64,000 bases of DNA from Halobacterium sp. CBA1132 (GTDB lineage Archaea; Halobacteriota; Halobacteria; Halobacteriales; Halobacteriaceae): contig NZ_BCMZ01000001.1 of the NCBI RefSeq assembly GCF_001485535.1, positions 1,612,001-1,676,000 on the forward strand. Direction: 5' to 3'. The position numbers and the translations under genes are program-made. This document shows, one piece after another, positions 1 through 6,028 of this stretch. Positions within the stretch are counted from its first letter, which is position 1, and each line of letters begins with the position of its first letter. The notes beneath the pieces were generated by a model. The model saw only the letters and a list, made by a program, of their open reading frames with translations, ran no database searches and was not told the DNA's origin.

Positions 1-543
1 CACTCCACGCAGTCCCACGCCGACCCGTTCGCCATCACCGCGGGCTTCGACGGCGCGATTCCGGACATCGTCCCGCGACTCCCCATAGTCGCGACCGTCG
101 ACACGCAGGGCTTCGGCGAAGGTCGACTGTTCGCGTCGGACGCGGACATCATCGAAGCCGAAGCCGGCCTGCAGGGCACCGAGACGGCCGCGGAGAACGC
201 GTTCCGCCTCGCCCGCGAGTTCCTCACCGCGGTCGGCGCGCTTCCCGGCAGCGCCGTCGAGCGAGAGATTCCGGTCTTCGAGATGGGCGAGTCGATTCCC
301 AAACCGCCGGCCGACGAGTACGAGGTGTTCGTCGAGAACTTCGAGCGCGTCGAGCGCGGCGAGACGTTCGCTGCCGCCGACGGCCACGAACTCGTCGCCG
401 ACGACCCCTTCTTCCCGGTGCTGTTGTCGCCGTACGGCTACGCGAGCCAGTTCGGCTACCGCGGCCAACATCGCGGCACCGTCGGTCAGTCCTCGGACGG
501 CGCGAACTCCACGAGCGTCAACTCCCTGTCCAGCGCGCAGTAG
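1..543 (+). CDS. Succinylglutamate desuccinylase/aspartoacylase-family protein, C-terminal part
   Basis: The frame is open from base 1, so the start lies outside the window; 180 codons remain. The visible N-terminus HSTQSHADPF resembles the metal-binding segment of AstE/AspA zinc carboxypeptidase-like enzymes (M14 fold). A later segment reads EAGLQGTETAAENAFRLARE, typical of the haloarchaeal branch. Such enzymes hydrolyse N-acyl amino acids, but the substrate cannot be read here. The C-terminal 58 bases overlap the 3' end of the convergent UPF0179 gene, and the Ser/Asn-rich tail may be a late extension. Family assignment is from memory of the motif; the missing N-terminal half would hold the other zinc ligands. 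Confidence 0.6.
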   Translation, partial: HSTQSHADPFAITAGFDGAIPDIVPRLPIVATVDTQGFGEGRLFASDADIIEAEAGLQGTETAAENAFRLAREFLTAVGALPGSAVEREIPVFEMGESIPKPPADEYEVFVENFERVERGETFAAADGHELVADDPFFPVLLSPYGYASQFGYRGQHRGTVGQSSDGANSTSVNSLSSAQ

Positions 544-932
544 TCGTGGGGCGGGTCCCCGAGAATCTCCTGAATCTGGTACTCCTCGTCGAACGCCGCG
601 CCCGCCGGCTCACAGTACTCGTGGCTCGGGCACTCCGTGTGCGGGCACGCCCCCGCTAGCTTCCCCTTGCTCCCCGCGTACGCGCCCTTCGACGGCACGT
701 TCGCTTTCACGGACGCCGGCTCCACGTCCACCGCGACCACGCCCTCGTCGTGGACCGCGCAGTCCAGCACCTGTCCGCCCTCCCGGACCTCGCTGACCTC
801 GTAGCGGACGCCCTCTTCGAGCGTCAGGCACTGCTTCCGGTACGGACACCCCTCGCAGGCCGACGACTCCCCGCGGTAGACGAACTCGGTGCCCGGCTCC
901 GCCAGCCGCGACCCGAGCAGCGTGATAGACAT
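486..932 (-). CDS. UPF0179 family cysteine-rich protein
   Basis: A 148-residue protein matching the archaeal UPF0179 family in length and in its opening (MSITLLGSRLAEPGTEFVYR). Conserved cysteines occur as CEGCPYRKQC near residues 26-35, a lone Cys near 57, then CPHTECPSHEYC near 96-107 and a final Cys near 132. This pattern suggests a metal or Fe-S binding site. The function of the family is unknown. The ATG at 932 is supported by a TATA-like GCTTAACC about 27 bases upstream, consistent with a leaderless mRNA. Its stop lies inside the convergent upstream gene, giving a 58-base 3' overlap. Confidence 0.85.
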   Translation of the reverse strand: MSITLLGSRLAEPGTEFVYRGESSACEGCPYRKQCLTLEEGVRYEVSEVREGGQVLDCAVHDEGVVAVDVEPASVKANVPSKGAYAGSKGKLAGACPHTECPSHEYCEPAGAAFDEEYQIQEILGDPPHDYCALDRELTLVEFAPSED

Positions 933-955
933 GGTCGGGGATTCGGCTCGCGCGT

Positions 956-964
956 GGTTAAGCC
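956..964 (-). promoter_or_regulatory. TATA element of the UPF0179 gene
   Basis: On the minus strand the sequence GGCTTAACC is centred about 28 bases from the ATG at 932, the spacing expected for a leaderless haloarchaeal transcript. Confidence 0.55.
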
Positions 965-1031
965 CCTCGCCAGCAGGACGGCTTCTTCTCGAGCACGATT
1001 TTGGTTCTCGGCGTTACGCGGTAGCAGTCTA

Positions 1032-1157
1032 GAACACCACCTCGAAAGCCCCGGATCGCTCGGCTCGTGCGCCTCGCTGCGCGCCTCGTTCGCTTCGCTC
1101 TCTCGGTGCTTACTTCGGCGTACTTCGCCGAGCGACCCGCCCCTTTCAATCCGCCCG
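1032..1157 (-). repeat. Structured repeat unit A
   Basis: Read on the minus strand, the unit opens with GGATTGAAAGGGGC and ends with GGGGCTTTCGAGGTGGTGTT, exactly as unit B (1183-1306) does on the plus strand. Just inside these ends lies a variable inverted pair, TCGCTCGGC with GCCGAGCGA, which can close the unit into a stem-loop. The centre has an AAGTAAGCAC block followed by AGAGCGAAGCGAAC and GCGCAGCGAG. A and B lie head to head about 25 bases apart. Together they fill the 450-base gene-free gap between UPF0179 and the P-loop kinase. Confidence 0.75.
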
Positions 1158-1182
1158 TAGCCGGTTGGTCAGCCGGTAGTTG

Positions 1183-1306
1183 GGTGGACTGAAAGGGGCG
1201 ACTGGCTTCGGGAAGCACGGCGACGTAAGCACTGCAGCGAACGGAGTGAGTGAAGGGCGCAGCGAGCCGCGCGACCGAAGCCAGTCGGGGCTTTCGAGGT
1301 GGTGTT
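1183..1306 (+). repeat. Structured repeat unit B
   Basis: This unit has the same terminal blocks as unit A but in direct orientation. A perfect 12-base inverted pair (GACTGGCTTCGG at 1200-1211, CCGAAGCCAGTC at 1275-1286) encloses the shared core AAGCACTGCAGCGAACGGAG / TGAGTGAAGGGCGCAGCGAG (near 1229-1268). The stem arms differ from those of units A and C, yet each unit keeps its own arms complementary. The kinase start lies 80 bases downstream. Confidence 0.8.
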
Positions 1307-1386
1307 GTCGACCACTCGTGCGAACACTCGTACGAACACCAGACCTAGCCCGAACATCTACCCGACCGAGCACCGACAGCATAGGT

Positions 1387-1863
1387 GTGATACTGGTCGT
1401 GTGTGGGCCGCCGGGCGCGGGGAAGACCACGGTCGCGCTGGGCCTGAATCGGCGGCTCGAAGCCGACGGCTACGACTTCCGGGTCGTGCATACGGACGAC
1501 CTCGCGACGCCAGTGTACGACCACTTGTTCGAGCGCGTTGCTGACGCTCCCGAAGCGAACTGGCTGCTCGACGGGACGTTCTACAAGGCGAAGTGGCAGG
1601 CGCGAATCCGGGAGTTCCCGGACGTCTACGTGGTGCTCGTGACCGCGGACCGGGACACCTGTATCCGGCGGAACTACGAGCGCGACGGCGTCTCGGACCG
1701 CGCGGTGAAGACGATTTACGACGAGTTCGACTGGCCCGACGCGGACTTCACCGTCGACACCGACATCCTGCGCGTGGAGACCGCCGTCGACCTCGCGTAC
1801 GAGCACGTGCAGGAATGGCTCCGCGAGGCAGAGACAGTCGATGTGGAACACACCCGAGAATAG
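1387..1863 (+). CDS. P-loop kinase-like ATP-binding protein (AAA_33 type)
   Basis: The GTG at 1387 gives 158 residues beginning VILVVCGPPGAGKTTVAL, which puts the Walker A motif GPPGAGKT at residues 7-14, where small kinases carry it. A longer frame opens upstream but would read through repeat unit B, so the short start is preferred. The rest resembles adenylate or shikimate kinase-like predicted kinases: LLDGTFYKAKWQAR in the middle and a lid-like RDTCIRRNYERDG. The substrate is unknown; small-molecule or nucleoside phosphorylation is a family inference. No obvious operon partner; the next gene is convergent. Confidence 0.75.
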   Translation: MILVVCGPPGAGKTTVALGLNRRLEADGYDFRVVHTDDLATPVYDHLFERVADAPEANWLLDGTFYKAKWQARIREFPDVYVVLVTADRDTCIRRNYERDGVSDRAVKTIYDEFDWPDADFTVDTDILRVETAVDLAYEHVQEWLREAETVDVEHTRE

Positions 1864-1875
1864 GAGTAGCGGCGG

Positions 1876-2259
1876 TCAGCCCGTGAGTTCGTCGAGTTCG
1901 TCGAGGTAGTCGTCGCGGGGGAGCTGGTAGGCACCGCGGTAGTCGACGTCGCCCGCGTCGAAGCGGACAGCGAGGTCGACCGCGCCGGTGTCGGCGGCTT
2001 CGCGGTCGTCGAAGCGCGCGTCGGCGTCCTTGAGGCGGACCTCGGGTTCGAGGCGGAGGGAAACGAACCAACTGTCGGGTGCGGAGTGCGAGCGGCGCTT
2101 GCGTTCCGTGGGCGGGCGGCGCGCGACGCGAATCGTCGGGAGACAGGGCGCGGGGAATTGCTGGGTGTCGAAGACATCGGGCCGGTAGACGAGAATCGCG
2201 CCGTCCTCGTCGTCGTTCCACACCCGCCAGCCCTCGGGGAGGTCGTCGAACGCGGTCAT
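1876..2259 (-). CDS. Haloarchaeal conserved protein, DUF5820-like
   Basis: A 127-residue soluble acidic protein starting MTAFDDLPEGWRVWNDDEDG and containing YRPDVFDTQQFPAPCLPTI. I recall this pattern from the haloarchaeal DUF5820 family, but the number is not certain. No catalytic motif, membrane segment or metal site is visible. The segment near residues 48-60 (RPPTERKRRSHS) is unusually basic for this proteome. It is convergent with the kinase gene, 12 bases apart, and no function can be proposed. Confidence 0.7.
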   Translation of the reverse strand: MTAFDDLPEGWRVWNDDEDGAILVYRPDVFDTQQFPAPCLPTIRVARRPPTERKRRSHSAPDSWFVSLRLEPEVRLKDADARFDDREAADTGAVDLAVRFDAGDVDYRGAYQLPRDDYLDELDELTG

Positions 2260-2336
2260 GAGCGTGCTATCCCGCGAGCGCCGTAAGGTCTGCCGGTTCG
2301 GGGTAGACGCGCGGCGACCGCTCGCGCCCGCTGGCG

Positions 2337-2443
2337 GTGAAAGTGAAACGCGAACTCCCTCGAAGTATAGCGGGGAGTCAGCAGCAGAAGCGTGCGTTAT
2401 CGAGAGGGTAGCCGCGCAGCGCGGCTCGTTCCACTTTCACTCC
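2337..2443. repeat. Inverted-repeat element, GTGAAAGTG ends
   Basis: GTGAAAGTGAAACG near 2337-2350 faces an imperfect inverted copy, CGTTCCACTTTCAC, near 2427-2440, with one mismatch in the 14 bases. A second hairpin (GCCGCG / CGCGGC, 2411-2425, loop CAG) sits near the right arm. The element fills the gap between two leftward genes and may act as a terminator or be a small palindromic insertion. Nothing else in the gap looks coding. Confidence 0.5.
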
Positions 2444-2461
2444 GCACCCCGGCCTATCCGT

Positions 2462-2824
2462 TCAGCTGTCGGCGAGCGTGGCGGCGGCATCGACGCTGTC
2501 GGCGTCGTCGCCGAGCCACTCCTCGGCCCACTCCTCGATGGCGTCGAACACCGGGAACAGGGACTCGCCTTTCGCGGTCAGCGAGTAGTACGTCGCCACC
2601 GGGGACTCCTCTTCGAGGCGTCGGTTGACGAACCCCATCTCTTGGAGGTCGTCGAGGACGCGCGAGAGCGTCCGCGAACTGGCGTCCGTGGAGCGCTTGA
2701 GTTCGTTGAACCGCTTCTCGCCCTCTTGGAGGTCGTGGAGCACGATGAGTCGCCACTGGGAGCCGATCTGTTCCAGCGAGTCGATGACGCTGCAGGCCTC
2801 CTCGCTGTATCGCTCGTCTGCCAT
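2462..2824 (-). CDS. HxlR-family winged-helix transcriptional regulator
   Basis: Start at the ATG of MADERYSEEACSVIDSLEQI gives 120 residues, the usual HxlR size; a 21-residue upstream extension with no family character is discarded. The HTH core runs through IGSQWRLIVLHDLQEGEKRF, then NELKRSTDASSRTLSRVLDD as recognition helix and ESPVATYYSLTAKGESL as the wing. The Cys in EEACSVIDSLEQIG corresponds to the position many HxlR members use for redox or thiol sensing. Targets are not evident: the neighbouring esterase is divergent and 141 bases away, so it is only a candidate. Confidence 0.85.
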   Translation of the reverse strand: MADERYSEEACSVIDSLEQIGSQWRLIVLHDLQEGEKRFNELKRSTDASSRTLSRVLDDLQEMGFVNRRLEEESPVATYYSLTAKGESLFPVFDAIEEWAEEWLGDDADSVDAAATLADS

Positions 2825-2965
2825 GTCACCGCGTAGGCGGCCGGCACCCATAGTGGTTCCGACTGGAATCAGGTATCGGAGTGACACTGCACTGGTGACG
2901 CCGCCGTCACCGGATAGCTCCGGGGTTAGCCCAACGGTTTACGTGTGCGTGGCCTACCCAGTGGC

Positions 2966-3601
2966 ATGAGCGACGCCGACCCCCACGCCGGACAGCCGGT
3001 CGAACACCGCGGCCCCGACCTCGAAGACGCCGAGCGCGCCGTGATTCTCCTGCACGGCCGCGGCGCTCGCGCGAGCGGGATGCTCGGGTTCGCCGACGAC
3101 CTCCCCAGCGAGGGCACCGCGTTCGTCGCGCCGCAGGCAGCCCGCGCGACGTGGTACCCGAACAGTTTCCTCGAACCGACCGAGGAGAACGAGCCGTGGT
3201 TCAGTTCCGCGCTCGGCCTCGTCAACGACGTCTTCGACGACGTCACCGAGCACGTCCCCGCAGAGAACGTCGCGCTCCTCGGATTCTCGCAGGGCGCGTG
3301 TCTGGGAAGTGAGTTCCTCGGGCGGAACCCCCGCGAGTACGGCGGCTTCGTCGCGTTCTCGGGCGGCCTCCACGGCCCCGAGGGCACCACGCACGACCAC
3401 GACGGCGACCTCGACGGCACCCCGATTTTCCTCGGTTGTAGCGACCGCGACCCCCACATTCCCGAGTCCCGCGTCCACGAGACCCGCGACGTCTTCGAGT
3501 CGATGCACGCCGATGTCACCGAGCGCATCTACGAGGGGATGGGACACACCGTCAACGAGGACGAACTCGACCACGCCGCCGACATCCTCGGCGACCTCTA
3601 G
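2966..3601 (+). CDS. Alpha/beta hydrolase, phospholipase/carboxylesterase type
   Basis: A 211-residue enzyme. The oxyanion strand reads VILLHGRGARASGM, the nucleophile elbow is GFSQGACLG (Ser), the acid lies in GCSDRDPHIP, and the catalytic His is in MGHTVNEDE. This matches the esterase D / YpfH-like carboxylesterase group acting on small acyl esters. The ATG at 2966 is chosen because a TATA-like GGTTTACG lies about 27 bases upstream; a GTG seven codons earlier would be less well placed. The gene is divergent from the HxlR regulator and followed 44 bases later by msrB in the same direction. Confidence 0.85.
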   Translation: MSDADPHAGQPVEHRGPDLEDAERAVILLHGRGARASGMLGFADDLPSEGTAFVAPQAARATWYPNSFLEPTEENEPWFSSALGLVNDVFDDVTEHVPAENVALLGFSQGACLGSEFLGRNPREYGGFVAFSGGLHGPEGTTHDHDGDLDGTPIFLGCSDRDPHIPESRVHETRDVFESMHADVTERIYEGMGHTVNEDELDHAADILGDL

Positions 3602-3645
3602 GCGCGACCTGTACGTTTACCCGCCGTCGGCACCTATCCGAATCC

Positions 3646-4074
3646 ATGAGTGACAGCCCCGAGACCGACGGCGCGGACACCCGTGATGTCCCCGAGAGCG
3701 ACGAGGAGTGGCGCGAGCGACTCACCGACGAGGAGTACGAGGTGCTGCGCGAAGCGGGCACCGAGCGCCCCTACTCGGGCGAGCACGTCGACCGCGACGA
3801 CGACGGCACGTACCGGTGTGCGGGCTGCGGCGAGGTGCTGTTCGACGCGGACACGAAGTTCGACGCGCACTGCGGGTGGCCGAGCTTCTGGGACGCCGCC
3901 GACAGCGACGCCGTCGAGCGCCGGCCCGACCACAGCAACGGCATGGTGCGCACGGAAGTCGTCTGCGCGACCTGCGGCGGCCACCTCGGCCACGTCTTCG
4001 AGGACGGCCCGGAGCCGACCGGCGAGCGCTTCTGCATCAACTCCGCCGCGCTCGACTTCGAGGCCGAGGACTAG
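3646..4074 (+). CDS. msrB: Peptide-methionine (R)-S-oxide reductase MsrB
   Basis: A 142-residue MsrB that reduces methionine-R-sulfoxide in proteins. The zinc-binding pairs CAGC (near 60-63) and CATC (near 108-111) are present, the substrate face reads HCGWPSFW, and the catalytic Cys is in RFCINSAALDF near the C-terminus. An acidic 30-residue N-terminal extension is typical of halophiles. A TATA-like CGTTTACC lies about 28 bases before the ATG. The stop TAG shares the tetranucleotide CTAG with the stop of the convergent MoaD-like gene. Confidence 0.95.
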   Translation: MSDSPETDGADTRDVPESDEEWRERLTDEEYEVLREAGTERPYSGEHVDRDDDGTYRCAGCGEVLFDADTKFDAHCGWPSFWDAADSDAVERRPDHSNGMVRTEVVCATCGGHLGHVFEDGPEPTGERFCINSAALDFEAED

Positions 4075-4466
4075 AAGCAGTACGAGAACGGGTACGTGAG
4101 CGCGACGCGGTCGCCCGCTTCAAGTTCAGTGGAGAACCCGTCGAGCAGTTCGTTGAATCGGCCGTTCACGAGCACTCGGGCGTACGCTCGCGTGCGCTCG
4201 CCCTCGGGGTTGCGCTCCCAGCGGCCCGGCGGGTCGCCGGGGTAGTTCACCCACGTCGCCGCCGTCTCCTCTTCCTCGCTCTCCGCGAGCAGCATCTCTT
4301 CGAGGCCGTACTCCTCGAAGAACGCGTCGAGGAACTCCCCGAGGGTGTCGCCCTCGAACGTGAACTCGAAGGTGTGCTCGCCGAGTTCGCGGCGGACGTG
4401 GCCGGTCGCGCCGACCTCCACGGTGGTCGTCGCAGTCTCGGCTTTGCCGCCATGCTGAACGCTCAT
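4071..4466 (-). CDS. MoaD/ThiS-fold protein lacking a C-terminal GG
   Basis: 131 residues. The body (TFEFTFEGDTLGEFLDAFFEEYGLEE, then RAYARVLVNGRFNELLDGFSTELEAGDRVALTYPFSYCF) follows the beta-grasp pattern of MoaD/ThiS proteins, including a final strand after the GD turn. It ends FSYCF rather than with a diglycine, so it cannot be adenylated as a classical sulfur carrier. The insert near residues 60-90 (acidic, then WVNYPGDPPGRWERNPEGER) is not in standard MoaD. It probably has a structural or regulatory role; no partner is adjacent. Convergent with msrB by a 4-base overlap. Confidence 0.65.
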   Translation of the reverse strand: MSVQHGGKAETATTTVEVGATGHVRRELGEHTFEFTFEGDTLGEFLDAFFEEYGLEEMLLAESEEEETAATWVNYPGDPPGRWERNPEGERTRAYARVLVNGRFNELLDGFSTELEAGDRVALTYPFSYCF

Positions 4467-4568
4467 ACAGAGATTTTCGAGGTCCCGCTGCGTAATCTCG
4501 GTCCCGAACGTGTTCGCGCCCGAGCGACTGGAAAACGCCTATGCTGCTCGCGGGCGACACCGTAGTCG

Positions 4569-4928
4569 ATGGACGAGGACCGCGAGTTCGCGCTCGAATC
4601 GCGACTCACGAACCACGGCTGCTACCTCCGCGAGGTCGCCGTCGACGACGACACCTACCACCTCACCTACCAGTCCGCCGCCGCCGACGCGAACGGCGAG
4701 ATTCCCCACCAGCAGGTCGGCGACGTCGTCAACGACTTCCGGAAACTGTTCGACCAGCGGGACTGGCCCGTGCGCAGCGTCGAGGCGACGGTCACGGACC
4801 TCGACGACGAACCGCTGGGCAGTTGGCGGGCCGAAGAATCGTGGTTCGTCGCGCTCGCGGACGGCGACCTCACCGAAGTCGAGTTCTCCCAGCGCCTCGT
4901 CGACAGCCTCGAAACCGTCGGCCCCTAG
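4569..4928 (+). CDS. Uncharacterised haloarchaeal protein
   Basis: A 119-residue acidic protein beginning MDEDREFALESRLTNHGCYL, without membrane segments, metal motifs or a recognised domain. Alternating strand-like stretches (YHLTYQSAAA, RSVEATVTDLDD) and a helical C-terminus suggest a small mixed alpha/beta fold. It is convergent with the three-gene SAMP3 group and shares its stop codon bases (CTAG) with the DUF1952-like gene. I do not recognise its function; the reading frame is well supported by codon bias and by the tight junction. Confidence 0.7.
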   Translation: MDEDREFALESRLTNHGCYLREVAVDDDTYHLTYQSAAADANGEIPHQQVGDVVNDFRKLFDQRDWPVRSVEATVTDLDDEPLGSWRAEESWFVALADGDLTEVEFSQRLVDSLETVGP

Positions 4929-5191
4929 CCGCCCGCGCGCATCGCCTTCCGGCGGAAGTCCTCGATTATCTCGTCGAAGGCGTCGTCGCCGAACGCCTCG
5001 TCGGCCTCGAAGGCGACCGTGACCTCCGTGAGTTCCAGCGACGGCCCGATGGCGACCTTCTCCGCGGACAGCTCCGCGCGCCAGCCGTCGGCTTCGACGG
5101 TGTGGTCGTCGACGGCGCTGCCGCCCAGACTCTCCAGATAGTTCCGCGCGAGGCGCACGGAGATACCGCGGAATTCCCGCTCCTCTCTCAT
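4925..5191 (-). CDS. MoaD-related C-terminal domain protein (DUF1952-like)
   Basis: 88 residues starting MREEREFRGISVRLARNYLE and ending IEDFRRKAMRAGG. It resembles the small domain described at the C-terminus of a Thermus MoaD-related protein (DUF1952); the assignment is from memory of the pattern. It is the last gene of a three-gene leftward operon: its ATG overlaps the TGA of the SAMP3-like gene as ATGA, so the two are probably translationally coupled. The frequent pairing in separate genes of a ubiquitin-fold carrier with this domain suggests a shared role in molybdopterin or tungstopterin chemistry. That fits the divergent aldehyde oxidoreductase but is inference. Confidence 0.7.
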   Translation of the reverse strand: MREEREFRGISVRLARNYLESLGGSAVDDHTVEADGWRAELSAEKVAIGPSLELTEVTVAFEADEAFGDDAFDEIIEDFRRKAMRAGG

Positions 5192-5472
5192 CTGTTCCCA
5201 CCTGCGACCGGCGGGAAGATGCTCAACTGGTCGCCGTCCTCCAGTTCCGTCGCCATGCCGTCGAGGTGGAGCACCTCCCGGCCGCTCTTCAGGACGTTGA
5301 TGTGCGGGCGGAGGTCGTCGTCCTCCACGAGTTGTCCGTCGAGACCCTCGTACTCGGCTTCGAGTCCGCGCAGCACCTCGCCGACAGTCGTCCCCTCGTC
5401 GTACTCGCGCTCGACGACCTTCTGACCGACTGCCTGCCGGAACGTCGCGAAGAAGCGGAGTTCGACGTTCAT
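5188..5472 (-). CDS. samp3: SAMP3-like ubiquitin-fold modifier / MoaD-family sulfur carrier
   Basis: 94 residues, MNVELRFFATFRQAVGQKVV at the start and LSIFPPVAGGNR at the end. The body closely matches what I remember of Haloferax SAMP3 (LRFFATFR, HINVLKSGREVLHLDGMATELEDGD). Such proteins are adenylated by the E1-like UbaA at a terminal GG, then become isopeptide-linked to proteins or carry sulfur for molybdopterin. Here two residues, Asn-Arg, follow the diglycine; the TGA is clear in the sequence. ATGA overlaps join it to both neighbouring genes. Either the tail is trimmed before activation or this copy is not a conjugated modifier. Confidence 0.8.
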   Translation of the reverse strand: MNVELRFFATFRQAVGQKVVEREYDEGTTVGEVLRGLEAEYEGLDGQLVEDDDLRPHINVLKSGREVLHLDGMATELEDGDQLSIFPPVAGGNR

Positions 5473-5855
5473 GCGTTCCCGAACCGGATGCCGTCCTCGA
5501 CGAGACGCTGGTTGCGCTCGCGGTCCAGCGCCGCGCCGAGTTCCTCGTGGTCGTAAATCTGGGCGACCAGTTCCGCGTAGAGGTTCCGCCACGCGATGGC
5601 GTAGATGGGCGACTGGCCCCACGCGCGCAGTTCCGGGACGAACTCGTCGAAGCGCTCCAGTCGCGACTCCAGTCGTTCGACGGCGTCCACGACGTACGAC
5701 ACCGCTTCCTCGTCGGTGTCGGCTGCCTCGATGGCGTCGTTGATGCGGCGCTCCCAGCCAGCGACGGCCTGCTGCATGTCCTTGGCCGTGTCCTCGCTGT
5801 CGGCGGGGAGTGTGTCGAGAATCGGTTCCGGAACGCCGAGTGACACCGTTTCCAT
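5469..5855 (-). CDS. Uncharacterised haloarchaeal helical protein in the SAMP3 operon
   Basis: 128 residues from METVSLGVPEPILDTLPADS to VEDGIRFGNA. Mostly helical, with long amphipathic stretches (AKDMQQAVAGWERRINDAIEA and VVDAVERLESRLERFDEFV); no catalytic motif and no membrane segment. A longer upstream frame is rejected because it runs into the intergenic palindrome region. It is the first gene of the operon and overlaps samp3 by ATGA. Conserved linkage would suggest a partner of the carrier or of the tungsten enzyme, but nothing in the sequence proves that. Confidence 0.65.
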   Translation of the reverse strand: METVSLGVPEPILDTLPADSEDTAKDMQQAVAGWERRINDAIEAADTDEEAVSYVVDAVERLESRLERFDEFVPELRAWGQSPIYAIAWRNLYAELVAQIYDHEELGAALDRERNQRLVEDGIRFGNA

Positions 5856-5953
5856 GCTTCGTCGTGGCGCGTCGACGAGCATAAATCCCCCGCTGGGCCC
5901 GACGTCCGCCGGAATCCGGAGTCGGGGACGGCGGTCGGGTGGGGGTGGCAATT

Positions 5954-5971
5954 GTAACCGGTATCGGTTAC
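5954..5971. promoter_or_regulatory. Perfect palindrome between the SAMP3 operon and aor
   Basis: GTAACCG-GTAT-CGGTTAC is an 18-base inverted repeat with 7-base arms. It lies 99 bases from the leftward start (5855) and 58 bases before the rightward aor ATG (6029). It is well placed to be an operator for one or both promoters. The binding protein is unknown. Confidence 0.5.
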
Positions 5972-6028
5972 GGTCGCGTGGGAATTACTATGCCGCCACG
6001 GTCCGTATGTAACGAAAGAGCACTAACT

